Shown: positions 52,049 through 61,054, counted from the first letter of the stretch. The stretch is DNA of 64,000 nucleotides from Rhodothermales bacterium (GCA_951812585.1 OX638318.1:2230380-2294379); one strand, 5' to 3'. The notes: a model not told the origin generated them from the sequence alone. Numbers and translations: made by a program.

Positions 52049-53656
52049 CTAGAAAGAGTGTGTAAGGCCGACGACTACCTGGTGGCGCGTCACGTTTTCA
52101 TCAATCTGAAGGACTGCCTTTTGGCGCGGACCGTACCCATCCTCGGGGTATGGCAGGTAGGCCCCGTCAAAGCTTGTCATGCTCCAGCCAATGTTCAGCT
52201 GCGTCTGCGGCGAGATCTTGTACCCCAGCCCAGCCGAGTAGTGCAACTGATCGCGGGATAGGCTCGAGCCGTCGCTGAATTCCAGGTCCACAGTAGAGGG
52301 ATCTGCCTGGTATGCCACGCCCCCGCGGGCCAGCACCTTGCCGAATGCCGCTTCCATGCCCGCGCCTGCGTTAATCGCCACGCCGAAGTTTTCGCTGATG
52401 TAGTCATTCAGGTCGTCGAAGTATCCCTCGCTGCCGGCACTGAAGTGCATATTGCGCCACTCAACAAGTTGTAGATCGGCCAGAATCTTGAAGTGGGATC
52501 CGTCCAGCGTGACGCCCGCACCCATGCGCCAAGGCGTTCGCAGCCGATAGGAGAAGGTGCCGTTGCCCACATCGCCGGCCTGGTCTCCATAGCGAAGGAT
52601 GCCGCCATCGTCGAAGAGGGTTTCGTACTCTGCGCTATACGATTCGTCGATGCTCAGACGTGTCGGTGTTTCTATGGAGAGCCCCACGCGCAGGCGATGT
52701 CCGACCAATTGCGATACACCCACGCGCAGGTTCACGCCGACCACATCGCTGCCGAGTCGTTGCTCGTAGGTCAAAAAGTCAAAGCCCTCCAGCAGGCTGC
52801 CATCATCTTGCAGCACGTTGTAATCCACGGCCGTGTTTTCATTGCGAACGTCATCCTCTTCGAATCGACTCCGAAACTCGTAGCGACCAAACACGATGTT
52901 GAGCGATGCACCCACGAACGTGCCTTGTGAGACCTCCAGGCTGCTGCCCAGATTCGCCTCGCTGATGCGGCCGGTCTCTGTTACCCGGCCATGCTGATCG
53001 ATGGACGACCCTGGGATAACGGCTTCCAGGAACGGGTAAGCCTCTGGATCCTCGTCCAGGAACTCAGGGAAGAACTCGATGAACCCGCCATTGAACGCCG
53101 AAAACACCAGGTCATCAAGCTCTTCGAGGTCACTATCTTCACTGAGGAAGTATTCCCCGGGAAAGGGCAAAAAGCTTGTTGTGATGGTACTGACGTTGTT
53201 GGTGCCGCTGAACCGCAGGGCGCGTTCAAAGGATGCCACCTGATTATAGGCCAGGCCCATCACAAGTGAGCCTTGGGTGGTGGGTGCCTTGTACACCAGG
53301 GCAAGGTTGCCGACGCTCGTGCTTTGCGCGGCAGCGGCATTGGTGAAGCCCGTTGCATCAAATCCATGCGTTCCCGAGGAGGCCTCATCGTTGGCTTGCA
53401 GGCCGTGGATCGTGCCGGTGAAGGAAGAGCGTTGGACCAGGGCCAGGCCGGCTGGATTTCCGTACATGGCCGTATAGTCGCCAAAGCCGCCGTAGCCAGC
53501 GGTGCCTATGCCGAGCATGCGGGCGCCTACGGCAGGGGCGCGCGTGCTGAGCAGGATGGCGTCATCCACCGTTTGGGCCGTAGCGAAGGGCGTGCCGATG
53601 CTCAGCAGGAGGAGCAGGCTGGTGACGAAGGTGTTCTTGGCAAGGCTGGTGTCCAT
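52049..53656 (-). CDS. Outer membrane protein, FadL/OmpP1-TodX-like
   Basis: A 535-residue exported beta-barrel protein from the ATG at 53656. A signal peptide (FVTSLLLLLSIGTPFATA) is followed by RAPAVGARMLGIGTAGYGGFGDYTAMYGNPAGLA, the N-terminal hatch pattern of FadL-like transporters, and many amphipathic strands ending in HQVVVGLTHSF with a terminal Phe. FadL relatives import hydrophobic compounds such as fatty acids. It could also be related to PorV-type shuttle proteins of type IX secretion, which share the NPAGLA region, but it is longer than those. It is transcribed toward mltG. Confidence 0.82.
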   Translation of the reverse strand: MDTSLAKNTFVTSLLLLLSIGTPFATAQTVDDAILLSTRAPAVGARMLGIGTAGYGGFGDYTAMYGNPAGLALVQRSSFTGTIHGLQANDEASSGTHGFDATGFTNAAAAQSTSVGNLALVYKAPTTQGSLVMGLAYNQVASFERALRFSGTNNVSTITTSFLPFPGEYFLSEDSDLEELDDLVFSAFNGGFIEFFPEFLDEDPEAYPFLEAVIPGSSIDQHGRVTETGRISEANLGSSLEVSQGTFVGASLNIVFGRYEFRSRFEEDDVRNENTAVDYNVLQDDGSLLEGFDFLTYEQRLGSDVVGVNLRVGVSQLVGHRLRVGLSIETPTRLSIDESYSAEYETLFDDGGILRYGDQAGDVGNGTFSYRLRTPWRMGAGVTLDGSHFKILADLQLVEWRNMHFSAGSEGYFDDLNDYISENFGVAINAGAGMEAAFGKVLARGGVAYQADPSTVDLEFSDGSSLSRDQLHYSAGLGYKISPQTQLNIGWSMTSFDGAYLPYPEDGYGPRQKAVLQIDENVTRHQVVVGLTHSF

Positions 53657-53752
53657 AGCTGTCCTGTACAAAGGTGTTTTTTGCCTGGTGCTGCCGCTGA
53701 AGCGGAGCGAGAATATGCGCACCACAAGCAGGTGCGGGGAACCGGATCAGGC

Positions 53753-55096
53753 TCAGTTGCCGCGGCGCGGTGACCGGCTGCTGGACCTCGAAGCGCCACC
53801 TGAGGAGCGCGAAGGGGCTCTTGAGACTGTGCCTCCGGAGCGGCTTGGTGAGGAGCGTGCGGGTGCGCGCGAAGTGGAGCCGGACGACCGTGCTGGTGCT
53901 CTGGATGTGCTGCCGGAGGAACGTGCGGGTGCGCGCGAAGTGGAGCCGGACGACCGTGCTGGTGCTCTGGATGTGCTGCCGGAGGAACGTGCTGGCGCGC
54001 GCGAGGTGGAGCCCGAACGGCGTGCTGGTGCTCTGGACGTGCTGCCGGAGGAGCGTGCGGGCGCGCGCGAAGTGGAGCCACTGCTGCGCGAAGTCGTTCT
54101 GGACACCGTGCCGCGGGTCCGCGTGGTGGAGCCGGACCTTGTGGAGGTGCGACCGCTGCTCGTGCGACTGCGCGTACTTGAAACGCGGCCAGTGCTTCCC
54201 CTGGTTGCGGTAGATCCTCGTACACGGCCAGTCGTGCGCGAAGTTGTGCCGCGGGGGGAGACGCGTCCCGTAGTCCGCGGAGTGGTGCGCGTGGTACGCA
54301 CCCGCGTTCGAGTGGTGGTCCCAGACCGGCCTGATACTCTGGAGGACGATGTAGAGGAAACGCCACGCCCGGTGGAGCCGCGAGAATTGCCGCTAGCGCG
54401 CACCCCGCTTCGCCCCGTCGGTCTCGTGTCGCCGTCCGAAGCAGTGGCGGCCACACTACCTGCGCGGCGAACACCACGCAGGGAGGTACTGCCGCCCAGC
54501 GTGCTTCCGCGCGAACGCCCATATCCGGCACCCCCCGTCAGTGAACCCCGGCCGATGGTCGGTCCACGCGGGCCGTAATTGTTGTCGCCGTAATAGCCGA
54601 AGTACCTAGGGTTGTACCAGCCACCCCAGCCGTATCCATAGCCTCCGCCATAACCGCCCCAGCCGTATCCGTAACCGCCCCAGCCATATCCGTGGCCGAA
54701 CGACCCGGGATACCCGAAGCCGCCATAGCCAAACGGTGAGAAGAATGGGTTGTACCAGGGATTTCCGAAGCTGAGGCTGATCATGATACCCGAGCTGTAC
54801 CCGAAGTCGTCATACCACGGATCGTACAGGTAGCTCGGATAGCCATAGAAATGGGAGAAGTACCGACGGTAGCGGTGGGTGTGGCCGAAGGTATAGACAT
54901 TGTCGTGGTAGTACTTCTCGACCACGACGCTGTCGCCCGTTGCGGTCTCGTACACCGTGATGTCCTCGTAGTCCGGCTCCCGATCCATCTCGATATAGCC
55001 CAGCTGCGTGTAGCAACCAGTCATAAAAATCAGCAGCACCACGCACGCGGCAGACCAGGTGGCCGTGCGGATCGGCGTTGTCACTAAAGTAGCCAT
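53753..55096 (-). CDS. Repeat-rich lipoprotein with Gly/Tyr/Trp and Ser/Thr/Arg tracts
   Basis: A 447-residue predicted lipoprotein (hydrophobic stretch then MTGC, cysteine about 28). Residues 30-110 are an ordinary Tyr/Asp-rich domain (EMDREPDYEDITVYE, YYHDNVYTFGHTHRYRR). Residues about 110-185 are Gly/Tyr/Trp/Phe-rich. Residues about 200-447 are Ser/Thr/Arg/Gly-rich and strongly basic, ending in seven copies of SSGSTSRAPAR. No family recognised. It could be a sticky surface or matrix protein, or bind anionic polymers; this is inference from composition. Long open frames on the opposite strand here come from the same repeats and are not counted. Confidence 0.75.
   Translation of the reverse strand: MATLVTTPIRTATWSAACVVLLIFMTGCYTQLGYIEMDREPDYEDITVYETATGDSVVVEKYYHDNVYTFGHTHRYRRYFSHFYGYPSYLYDPWYDDFGYSSGIMISLSFGNPWYNPFFSPFGYGGFGYPGSFGHGYGWGGYGYGWGGYGGGYGYGWGGWYNPRYFGYYGDNNYGPRGPTIGRGSLTGGAGYGRSRGSTLGGSTSLRGVRRAGSVAATASDGDTRPTGRSGVRASGNSRGSTGRGVSSTSSSRVSGRSGTTTRTRVRTTRTTPRTTGRVSPRGTTSRTTGRVRGSTATRGSTGRVSSTRSRTSSGRTSTRSGSTTRTRGTVSRTTSRSSGSTSRAPARSSGSTSRAPARRSGSTSRAPARSSGSTSRAPARSSGSTSRAPARSSGSTSRAPARSSGSTSRAPARSSPSRSGGTVSRAPSRSSGGASRSSSRSPRRGN
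53855..54085 (-). repeat. Seven 33-bp tandem repeats inside the lipoprotein gene
   Basis: Seven consecutive units of 33 bases encode the 11-residue repeat SSGSTSRAPAR; the third unit starts RSG instead of SSG. Two adjacent blocks of 66 bases are almost identical in DNA, pointing to recent expansion. In-frame copy-number change would lengthen or shorten the protein without breaking it. Confidence 0.85.
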
Positions 55097-55294
55097 GTCG
55101 GTACGGTTTCAGGTTCGGGTAAGATACTAAGTGTGGCGGTTCATTCCGCAGCGTCAGGCTGTTTCGTTAAACCTAGCCTAAATCGTACGCAAATACCGGA
55201 CCGCGGGAACGAAACAGGCCCTCCGAAAGCGTATCTTGGCCTCGCAGTGTATCATTACAAACACAGTGTGTTGCCATTCTACTCCGATTAGGGC

Positions 55295-56266
55295 ATGAAT
55301 TACCGTTCCCTTGGCCGCACCGGCTGGGCTGTCAGCGAAATTGGATACGGCATGTGGGGCATGGCCGGCTGGACCGGGTCGGCAGACGATGAGTCGCTCC
55401 AATCCTTGCAGCAGGCCGTGAATCTGGGTTGCAACTTCTTCGATACGGCCTGGGCCTATGGCGACGGCCATAGCGAACGGCTGCTGGGTGCGCTGGTGCG
55501 CGCAAATCCGACGCACCGCTTGTACACCGCGTCCAAGGTCCCGCCCAGAAACCGGCAGTGGCCCAGCCAGCGCATGCACACGCTCGACGATTGCTACCCC
55601 CCAGACCACGTGCGCGAATACATTGTCTCCAGCCTGGAAAACACAGGCCTAGATTCCATTGACCTGATGCAGTTGCATACGTGGGAAGATGCGTGGCTGG
55701 ACGACGACCGCTGGATACAGGAGCTGTTGCGCCAAAAGGGGCAAGGCATGATCGGCGCTATCGGCATCAGCCTTAACCGCTGGGAGCCGTGGAACGGCAT
55801 CAAAGCCGTAGAAAGCGGCCTGGTCGACTGCGTCCAGGTGATCTACAACATATTTGATCAGAATCCGCAGGACATGCTCTTTCCAGCATGTCGTGCAAAC
55901 AACGTCGGTGTCATTGCGCGCGTGCCGTTCGATGAAGGCACCCTGACCGGCACCCTGACCGCGCAGAGCGTATGGCCTGAAGGCGATTGGCGCAATACGT
56001 ACTTCGTGGAAGAAAATCTCACAAGCAGCGTGGCGCGCGCGGAGGCCCTGCGTCCGCTCGTTCCCGAAAAGAGCACCATGCCGGACATGGCCCTCCGGTT
56101 CATCCTGCACGAGCCTACTGTCAGCACCGTCATTCCGGGCATGCGAAAGCTGCGCCATGTGCATGCCAACATGGCCGCAAGCGGCAGTCCACCACTGAAC
56201 GATTCGCTGATGCAGGCGTTGACCAAACACCGCTGGGATCGTACACCCACCGACTGGTCTCAATAG
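55295..56266 (+). CDS. Aldo/keto reductase
   Basis: A 323-residue TIM-barrel oxidoreductase. It begins MNYRSLGRTGWAVSEIGYGMWGMAG, with the catalytic tetrad in FFDTAWAYGDGHSERLLG (Asp about 50, Tyr about 55), TASKVPP (Lys about 81) and LMQLHTWED (His about 128). The C-terminal nucleotide-binding region has STVIPGMRKLRHVHANM. It uses NADPH to reduce an aldehyde or ketone; substrate not predictable. The upstream 198 bases hold its promoter; the downstream TonB-dependent receptor is 36 bases away. Confidence 0.94.
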   Translation: MNYRSLGRTGWAVSEIGYGMWGMAGWTGSADDESLQSLQQAVNLGCNFFDTAWAYGDGHSERLLGALVRANPTHRLYTASKVPPRNRQWPSQRMHTLDDCYPPDHVREYIVSSLENTGLDSIDLMQLHTWEDAWLDDDRWIQELLRQKGQGMIGAIGISLNRWEPWNGIKAVESGLVDCVQVIYNIFDQNPQDMLFPACRANNVGVIARVPFDEGTLTGTLTAQSVWPEGDWRNTYFVEENLTSSVARAEALRPLVPEKSTMPDMALRFILHEPTVSTVIPGMRKLRHVHANMAASGSPPLNDSLMQALTKHRWDRTPTDWSQ

Positions 56267-56302
56267 CCGCTACTGCTTTTCAACATCGTTCTATTTAGCA
56301 GC

Positions 56303-58717
56303 ATGCGGTTCGCGCTAGCGCTGGTTGCAGCGCTTGGGGCAGTCTCATTATCTCAAGCACAATCCTGGGGCACGGTCACAGGGCAGGTCGTTGATTCCAC
56401 CACGCAACAAACGCTGCCCGGCGTTGCTGTCGTGGTGCATGGCACAAACTTCGGCACGGCCACCACAGCCGAAGGCTGGTACAGGCTGCAGCTCCCCGTC
56501 GGACGGTACGCCCTGCGCTTCTCCTTTCTAGGCTACACCACGCATGTGGACAGCGTCGTGATCACGCGCGACGCGGCCGCATTGCTGTCGTTGTCTCTGG
56601 TGCCGGCCACCCTCGAGATGGACCCGGTCGTGGTGGAAACGCGCACGCTGGAAGATGCCGGCGTACAGCGGATAGATCCCGAACAGGTGCGCAACATTCC
56701 AACACCGTTCAAAGGCTTTCAAGCACTGGCGTCGCTCTCGGGCGTGGCTGCATCCAACGAACTTTCCAACCAGTACTCGGTGCGCGGCGGCGGCTTCAAT
56801 GAAAACCTGATCTTTCTCAATGGCTTCGAAATATACATGCCGTTTCGCCCGCGCCAGGGGGAGCAGGAAGGCCTGGGACTTATGAACCCGGACTTGGCCC
56901 AGCGCATAACGCTGTATACGGGTGGCTTTCCTGCACGCTACGGCGGCAAGCTCTCTTCGTCGCTCGATATAGAGTACGCTGCGGCCGAGTCGTTGCGCGT
57001 ATCCGCCAGCGCATCGCTCTTGGATGCGGTCGCATCGGCCTCGGCTACCCACGGCGTGCTTCAATGGAGCCTGGGCCTTCGCAAGGCACAGGCGCGCCGC
57101 TTCTTTTCGACACAAGAACTGAAGGGGAACTACCAGCCGGATTACGGCGATGTGCAAGGACTGCTCCGCTACACGTTCCACCCCCGCCATAGCGCGGAGC
57201 TTTTGGCACTCTGGGCCGATCATACGTTTGCGCTGGATCCGCGCAGCCGGCGCACGTACTACGGCACCGTCACCGGCAGCGGCGAATCGGCCGATCTCCG
57301 TTCGGTCTGGATCCGCTATGATGACCACAGCCAGGAGCGGGATGGCTACGCTACGCAGTTTGCCGGCATGCGCGTGCAATCGAGCCTCTCTTCGCGGCTA
57401 ACGGCCTTGCACGATGTGTCGGCATTTCGCACCGAAGAAACAGAGCAGTACGACTTGTCGGGAAGCGCCATCATCTATGATGTGGTCATTGATCCAGGCG
57501 GCGAAAGCGACATGATTCCGCGTGGCAATGCTTTGCAGGAAGACTTTGCCGACAACCGGGTGCGGGTCACAACCTACACCGCCAAGGGGCGCTATACGCT
57601 GCTCGCAGGACAACATGCCGCTGAAGCCGGATGGTCGGTGCGCCGCCTGCAGTTTGACGATCGCATCCGTGAGCATTCCACCGTGGCAGGCCTGAGTACC
57701 AGCGGCGATCCGGTCCGCATCGTAGTCGATAGCGTGCAGGGCACGGCCCAATTCAGTGAAGCGCAGGCCAGTCTTTATGCGCAGGACGGCATCCAGGTTG
57801 CGCCGAACCTTTTCGTGACTGCGGGGCTCAGGGCGGACTACTTTACCTTCAACGGGCAGTGGACCGTTTCGCCGCGCCTCTCCATGCGCCTGGAATCCTC
57901 CGAAAGACTCACGCTTGTCGGGGCTTTCGGCATTTACCACCAGGCTCCAACCTACCGTGAGCTGCGCGGTGCCCCGCGTCCCGGAACCAGCATCATCGCT
58001 GCACTGAACCGGGATATCCACTCCCAGCGTGCGGTGCAGGCGGTAGCCGGAGGAGAGCTCTTCCTGCCCGCACGCAGGATCTACGTGCGGGCGGAAGCCT
58101 ACTGGAAACAGCTGTCAAATATCATCTCATACGCGCTGGAGAATGTGCGCATCCAGTATTCCGGCCTGAATGATGCCCAAGGCTATGCCTATGGGCTGGA
58201 CATGCAGGCCCGTGGCGAGTTTGTGCCGGGACTGGAAAGCTGGGTCAACTACGGCCTCCTGGTGACCCGCGAGCGCTTTTTACCTGCCCACCGGGCGCCC
58301 GGCCAAATGGGCTGGCATCCGCGTCCTACCGACCAGCGACACACTATAGCGCTGTATGTCCAGGACTATATCCCCACGGATCCCTCATGGAAACTTCACC
58401 TGAGCGTGCGCTTCGGCAGCGGGCTCCCGTACACACCGCCCATACCGGGCACGCGCGTAGGTTCCATCGTCACGCAGGTACCCGGCAACCGTCTGTCAGC
58501 CCGGTATCCGCCGTTTCGGCGCGTGGACTTCGGCGCGACAAAGGAGATTGCGATCGCAGCCATAAGGCTTGACCTGACCGCTGAGATTCTTAACGTCTTC
58601 GACATTACGAACACGATTGCCTATGCCTGGGTACCCGATGCTACGGGCCGCTGGCAGCGCCTGCCCACGCGTCTGACCCCGCGCACCATCAACGTGCGGC
58701 TCCGCGTCCAGCTCTAG
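56303..58717 (+). CDS. TonB-dependent receptor with carboxypeptidase-like regulatory domain
   Basis: An 804-residue outer-membrane receptor. A signal peptide (LALVAALGAVSLSQAQ) is followed by a carboxypeptidase-regulatory-like domain (GTVTGQVVDSTTQQTLPGVAVVVHGTNFGTATTAEGWY, in part), a plug region (about 120-225, QALASLSGVAASNELSNQYSVRGGGFNENLIFLNGFEIYMP, in part) and a barrel with a closing INVRLRVQL. The regulatory-domain N terminus is typical of Bacteroidota. The ligand is unknown. Energy would come from a TonB such as the one at 6004. Its stop overlaps the convergent endonuclease V stop by four bases. Confidence 0.93.
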   Translation: MRFALALVAALGAVSLSQAQSWGTVTGQVVDSTTQQTLPGVAVVVHGTNFGTATTAEGWYRLQLPVGRYALRFSFLGYTTHVDSVVITRDAAALLSLSLVPATLEMDPVVVETRTLEDAGVQRIDPEQVRNIPTPFKGFQALASLSGVAASNELSNQYSVRGGGFNENLIFLNGFEIYMPFRPRQGEQEGLGLMNPDLAQRITLYTGGFPARYGGKLSSSLDIEYAAAESLRVSASASLLDAVASASATHGVLQWSLGLRKAQARRFFSTQELKGNYQPDYGDVQGLLRYTFHPRHSAELLALWADHTFALDPRSRRTYYGTVTGSGESADLRSVWIRYDDHSQERDGYATQFAGMRVQSSLSSRLTALHDVSAFRTEETEQYDLSGSAIIYDVVIDPGGESDMIPRGNALQEDFADNRVRVTTYTAKGRYTLLAGQHAAEAGWSVRRLQFDDRIREHSTVAGLSTSGDPVRIVVDSVQGTAQFSEAQASLYAQDGIQVAPNLFVTAGLRADYFTFNGQWTVSPRLSMRLESSERLTLVGAFGIYHQAPTYRELRGAPRPGTSIIAALNRDIHSQRAVQAVAGGELFLPARRIYVRAEAYWKQLSNIISYALENVRIQYSGLNDAQGYAYGLDMQARGEFVPGLESWVNYGLLVTRERFLPAHRAPGQMGWHPRPTDQRHTIALYVQDYIPTDPSWKLHLSVRFGSGLPYTPPIPGTRVGSIVTQVPGNRLSARYPPFRRVDFGATKEIAIAAIRLDLTAEILNVFDITNTIAYAWVPDATGRWQRLPTRLTPRTINVRLRVQL

Positions 58718-59376
58718 CCGGCAAGGCGGCGGCTGAAAATATGGGCCTGACGCGTCGGCTCGGGCAGGCGGTAGCGTGTGACACTTCTGAGCACAAGCGC
58801 CACGGCGTCCTGAAGCACAGCCCGGTGGCCCACGCTCACATAAACAGGGCGCACGCCTGCGCGCGTGCGCACAGCCGCCCCCAGAACCTCCTGCGTCTTG
58901 GCGTCCACGAGCGGTGCAACGGCCCCCTTGTCCGGAGCCAATGCGCCGAAGGTGCCCACATAGGGTCGCTTGGCTACGCCCACAGCGGGTTTGTCGAGAA
59001 GCAGGCCCAGATGGCACGCGAGCCCAAAGCGCCTGGGATGGACCCGGCCGTGACCATCGGTCATCAACAGATCAAACGGCGTGGAAAGCTTTTGCAATGC
59101 ACGCAGAAGCGGGGGAATCTCCCGCCATGCCAGTAGCCCGGGCACGTATGGATAGGCGACCCTGCCAGTATCGAAGGCCCGGTCTATCACGGCGTACGCC
59201 GTCGTTTCAACAACGACCACAGCCGCGTGCGCTATGCCACCTTTGATGCTGACATCTGTCCCTGCTATCGTTTGAACCGGACGCTTGAGTGGCTCCTCCC
59301 GGACCAGTTCCGCCAGCTCCTTCTGCAATGTGATCGCCTGTCGAGGCAAGAGATCCCATGGATATGCGGCTGGCAC
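58714..59376 (-). CDS. nfi: Endonuclease V
   Basis: A 220-residue deaminated-base repair endonuclease that nicks next to deoxyinosine. Diagnostic segments are QTIAGTDVSIKGG (with the first metal-binding Asp), YVPGLLAWREIPPLLRAL, MTDGHGRVHPRRFGLACHLGLLLDKPAVGVAKRPYVG (in part) and RPVYVSVGHR. It is tail-to-tail with the receptor gene, sharing the CTAG of both stops (58714-58717), and divergent from the gene at 59407 with about 30 bases between starts. Confidence 0.95.
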   Translation of the reverse strand: MPAAYPWDLLPRQAITLQKELAELVREEPLKRPVQTIAGTDVSIKGGIAHAAVVVVETTAYAVIDRAFDTGRVAYPYVPGLLAWREIPPLLRALQKLSTPFDLLMTDGHGRVHPRRFGLACHLGLLLDKPAVGVAKRPYVGTFGALAPDKGAVAPLVDAKTQEVLGAAVRTRAGVRPVYVSVGHRAVLQDAVALVLRSVTRYRLPEPTRQAHIFSRRLAG

Positions 59377-59406
59377 TTTCTTTCGGCCCGGGGCGTTTAA
59401 AGAACC

Positions 59407-60030
59407 ATGGGAAGGTACGCGTTCGCGCTCATAGTGCTGGTGATGCCGCAGCCGACAGCGGCGCAGCCTTCACCAGGGAAGGCTGCAGCGCTCAGCGTGC
59501 TGCTCCCGGGCCTGGGTCATCGCTATGCCAATGAAGGCAGCTGGCGCGGCACAGCCAGCATGTTGGTGCTCGCAGAAGCGGGGTTCTGGCTGGGCGTGTT
59601 GGGGAGCGAGTGGCAGCGAGGTCAGACGGTACAGAGTTACCGTACGTACGCTGCAACGTATGCGGGTGCGCAGCTGCAGGGCAAAGATCGCCGGTTCTTC
59701 GTTACGCTCGGCAACTACCTGTCGTCGGATGCATATCGGGAGGATCGCCTGCGGCAGCGGCGCTGGGATCAAGTCGGCTACGTCAACGATCCCGCATTCC
59801 GGTGGCAGTGGCGCTCAGAAGACGAAATGGCTACGTATCGAAGGCTGCGCAGCGCAGCCGATTCGTGGGCGCAGCGCAGAACAGTATTCATTGCCACGCT
59901 GGTGGCGAACCGTATCCTGGCGGTGCTCAGTGCGCTGCGCAGTGCCCGGCGGCACCGCAGCGCCTTGGCAGGGGTGTCCGTAAGCCTTGTGGGGCGGGTG
60001 CCGGTAATGAATATCGCCATGCAGCTTTAG
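59407..60030 (+). CDS. Hypothetical exported protein with LPGLG motif
   Basis: A 207-residue protein with a signal peptide (FALIVLVMPQPTAAQ) and then SVLLPGLGHRYANEGSWRGTASML, similar in spirit to the DUF5683 motif of the gene at 15292. A hydrophobic helix (about 48-64) and another near residues 155-170 (TVFIATLVANRILAVLSAL) suggest membrane association. The middle is rich in Arg, Gln and Trp. No family certain. It is upstream of tRNA-Val and independent of it as far as can be seen. Confidence 0.7.
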   Translation: MGRYAFALIVLVMPQPTAAQPSPGKAAALSVLLPGLGHRYANEGSWRGTASMLVLAEAGFWLGVLGSEWQRGQTVQSYRTYAATYAGAQLQGKDRRFFVTLGNYLSSDAYREDRLRQRRWDQVGYVNDPAFRWQWRSEDEMATYRRLRSAADSWAQRRTVFIATLVANRILAVLSALRSARRHRSALAGVSVSLVGRVPVMNIAMQL

Positions 60031-60071
60031 CATGCGTCTTTTCACGTCGCAAGCCGTACTTTTCAGGGTGC

Positions 60072-60145
60072 GGGTCCTTAGCTCAGTTGGTTAGAGCGCT
60101 ACGTTGACATCGTAGAGGTCGATGGTTCGAATCCATTAGGACCCA
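60072..60145 (+). tRNA. tRNA-Val (GAC)
   Basis: A 74-base cloverleaf. The acceptor arms GGGTCCT (60072-60078) and AGGACCC (60138-60144) pair perfectly, with discriminator A at 60145 and no encoded CCA. The D arm has the TAGCTCAGTTGGTTAGAGC pattern, and the T arm has GGTTCGAATCC. The anticodon loop is TTGACAT, anticodon GAC, reading GUC and GUU valine codons. It lies directly upstream of infC and may share a transcript with it. Confidence 0.96.
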
Positions 60146-60160
60146 CTGTTTTATTTTGGT

Positions 60161-60187
60161 AGTGCGTGGCTTAAGCTGCCACGCACT
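60161..60187 (+). other. Perfect 10-bp hairpin between tRNA-Val and infC
   Basis: AGTGCGTGGC (60161-60170) and GCCACGCACT (60178-60187) form a perfect stem with a 7-base loop TTAAGCT. It begins 15 bases after the tRNA and ends 16 bases before the infC Shine-Dalgarno. It is preceded, not followed, by a T-rich stretch, so it is not a standard terminator. It could be a processing site, or a translational control element for infC. Confidence 0.55.
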
Positions 60188-60215
60188 GTGCCGGTAACCA
60201 GACGAGAGGAATACT

Positions 60216-60734
60216 ATCGTAAGAAGAGCTAGAACGCGTATCAATGCGGACATCCGCGCGGAGAAGGTGCGGGTTGTGGACCCCAAGGGGAAGCACGGGA
60301 TCTATTGGCTCAATGATGCCCTTGATATGGCGCGTGAGCAGCAACTGGACCTCGTTGAGATTGCACCGCACGCCGATCCGCCCGTGTGCAAGATCATGGA
60401 CTATGGCAAGTTCCGCTACGAGCAGAAGAAGAAAGAAAAAGAGAACCGAAAGCGCCAGCAGAGCACGCAGATGAAAGAGGTGCGATTTCGACCGCGGACA
60501 GAGCAGCACGACTTTGACTTCAAAGCCAAGCACGCGCGCGAATTCCTGGCGGAAGGCCACAAGGTGCGTGCGTATGTGCAATTCCGCGGGCGCGACATCA
60601 TCTACAAGGAGCAGGGGATGAATATTCTGCTGCGCCTGATTGATGCCTTGGACGATGTGGCGAAGGTGGATCAGGTTGCGCGCATGGAAGGTCGTCGCAT
60701 GTACACGATACTTTCCCCGCGAAAGCCCCGGTAG
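60216..60734 (+). CDS. infC: Translation initiation factor IF-3, ATC start
   Basis: A 172-residue IF-3 if started at the ATC at 60216. The homologous region ([18 protein letters not shown]) lies upstream of the first GTG in frame at 60267, so a start further left is required. No ATG, GTG or TTG is suitably placed; ATC at 60216 follows GAGAGG (60204-60209) by six bases. Rare start codons in infC are known (AUU in E. coli, used for autoregulation by IF-3). The N domain, a Lys/Glu linker ([15 protein letters not shown]) and the C domain ([24 protein letters not shown] ... VQFRGRDI) are normal. It heads the infC-rpmI-rplT cluster. Confidence 0.92.
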   Translation: MVRRARTRINADIRAEKVRVVDPKGKHGIYWLNDALDMAREQQLDLVEIAPHADPPVCKIMDYGKFRYEQKKKEKENRKRQQSTQMKEVRFRPRTEQHDFDFKAKHAREFLAEGHKVRAYVQFRGRDIIYKEQGMNILLRLIDALDDVAKVDQVARMEGRRMYTILSPRKPR

Positions 60735-60844
60735 CGTGTCAAGAACAGGTGCATTTTGCGGCGCGGCTGGCAGCCCTGATTCGGGGGAACGCACGGGCCG
60801 ATGCGGGGTTGTACGTTGACGAGACCAGAATCAAGCGGGGGCCT

Positions 60845-61039
60845 ATGCCCAAGACGAAGACCAATAGCGGTGCCAAGAAGCGTTTTGTGCGGATGACTTC
60901 CGGCCGCATCAAGCGTGCAAAGGCGTTCAAGAGCCACCTCCTTACCAAGAAGAGCAGAAAACGCAAGCGAGCGCTGGGCAAGAAGACGCGCGTAGATGCG
61001 CGGGATCAGGCGCGTATGCGGCGTCTGCTTGACGGTTAA
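60845..61039 (+). CDS. rpmI: 50S ribosomal protein L35
   Basis: A 64-residue basic protein starting [20 protein letters not shown], then [21 protein letters not shown] and ending RLLDG. It is the standard L35 length and sequence pattern. The open frame extends upstream, but the start at 60845 is fixed by homology. It is 110 bases after infC and 15 bases before rplT, in the usual infC-rpmI-rplT order. Confidence 0.97.
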   Translation: MPKTKTNSGAKKRFVRMTSGRIKRAKAFKSHLLTKKSRKRKRALGKKTRVDARDQARMRRLLDG

Positions 61040-61054
61040 ACGCCAGAGATACCA

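Noticed and set aside
53502-54578. 358-residue open frame on the plus strand rich in RAGALDVLPEERAGARE-type repeats
   Set aside because: It is the antisense of the lipoprotein's 33-bp repeats; no signal peptide or family, and the minus-strand frame has a proper lipoprotein start.
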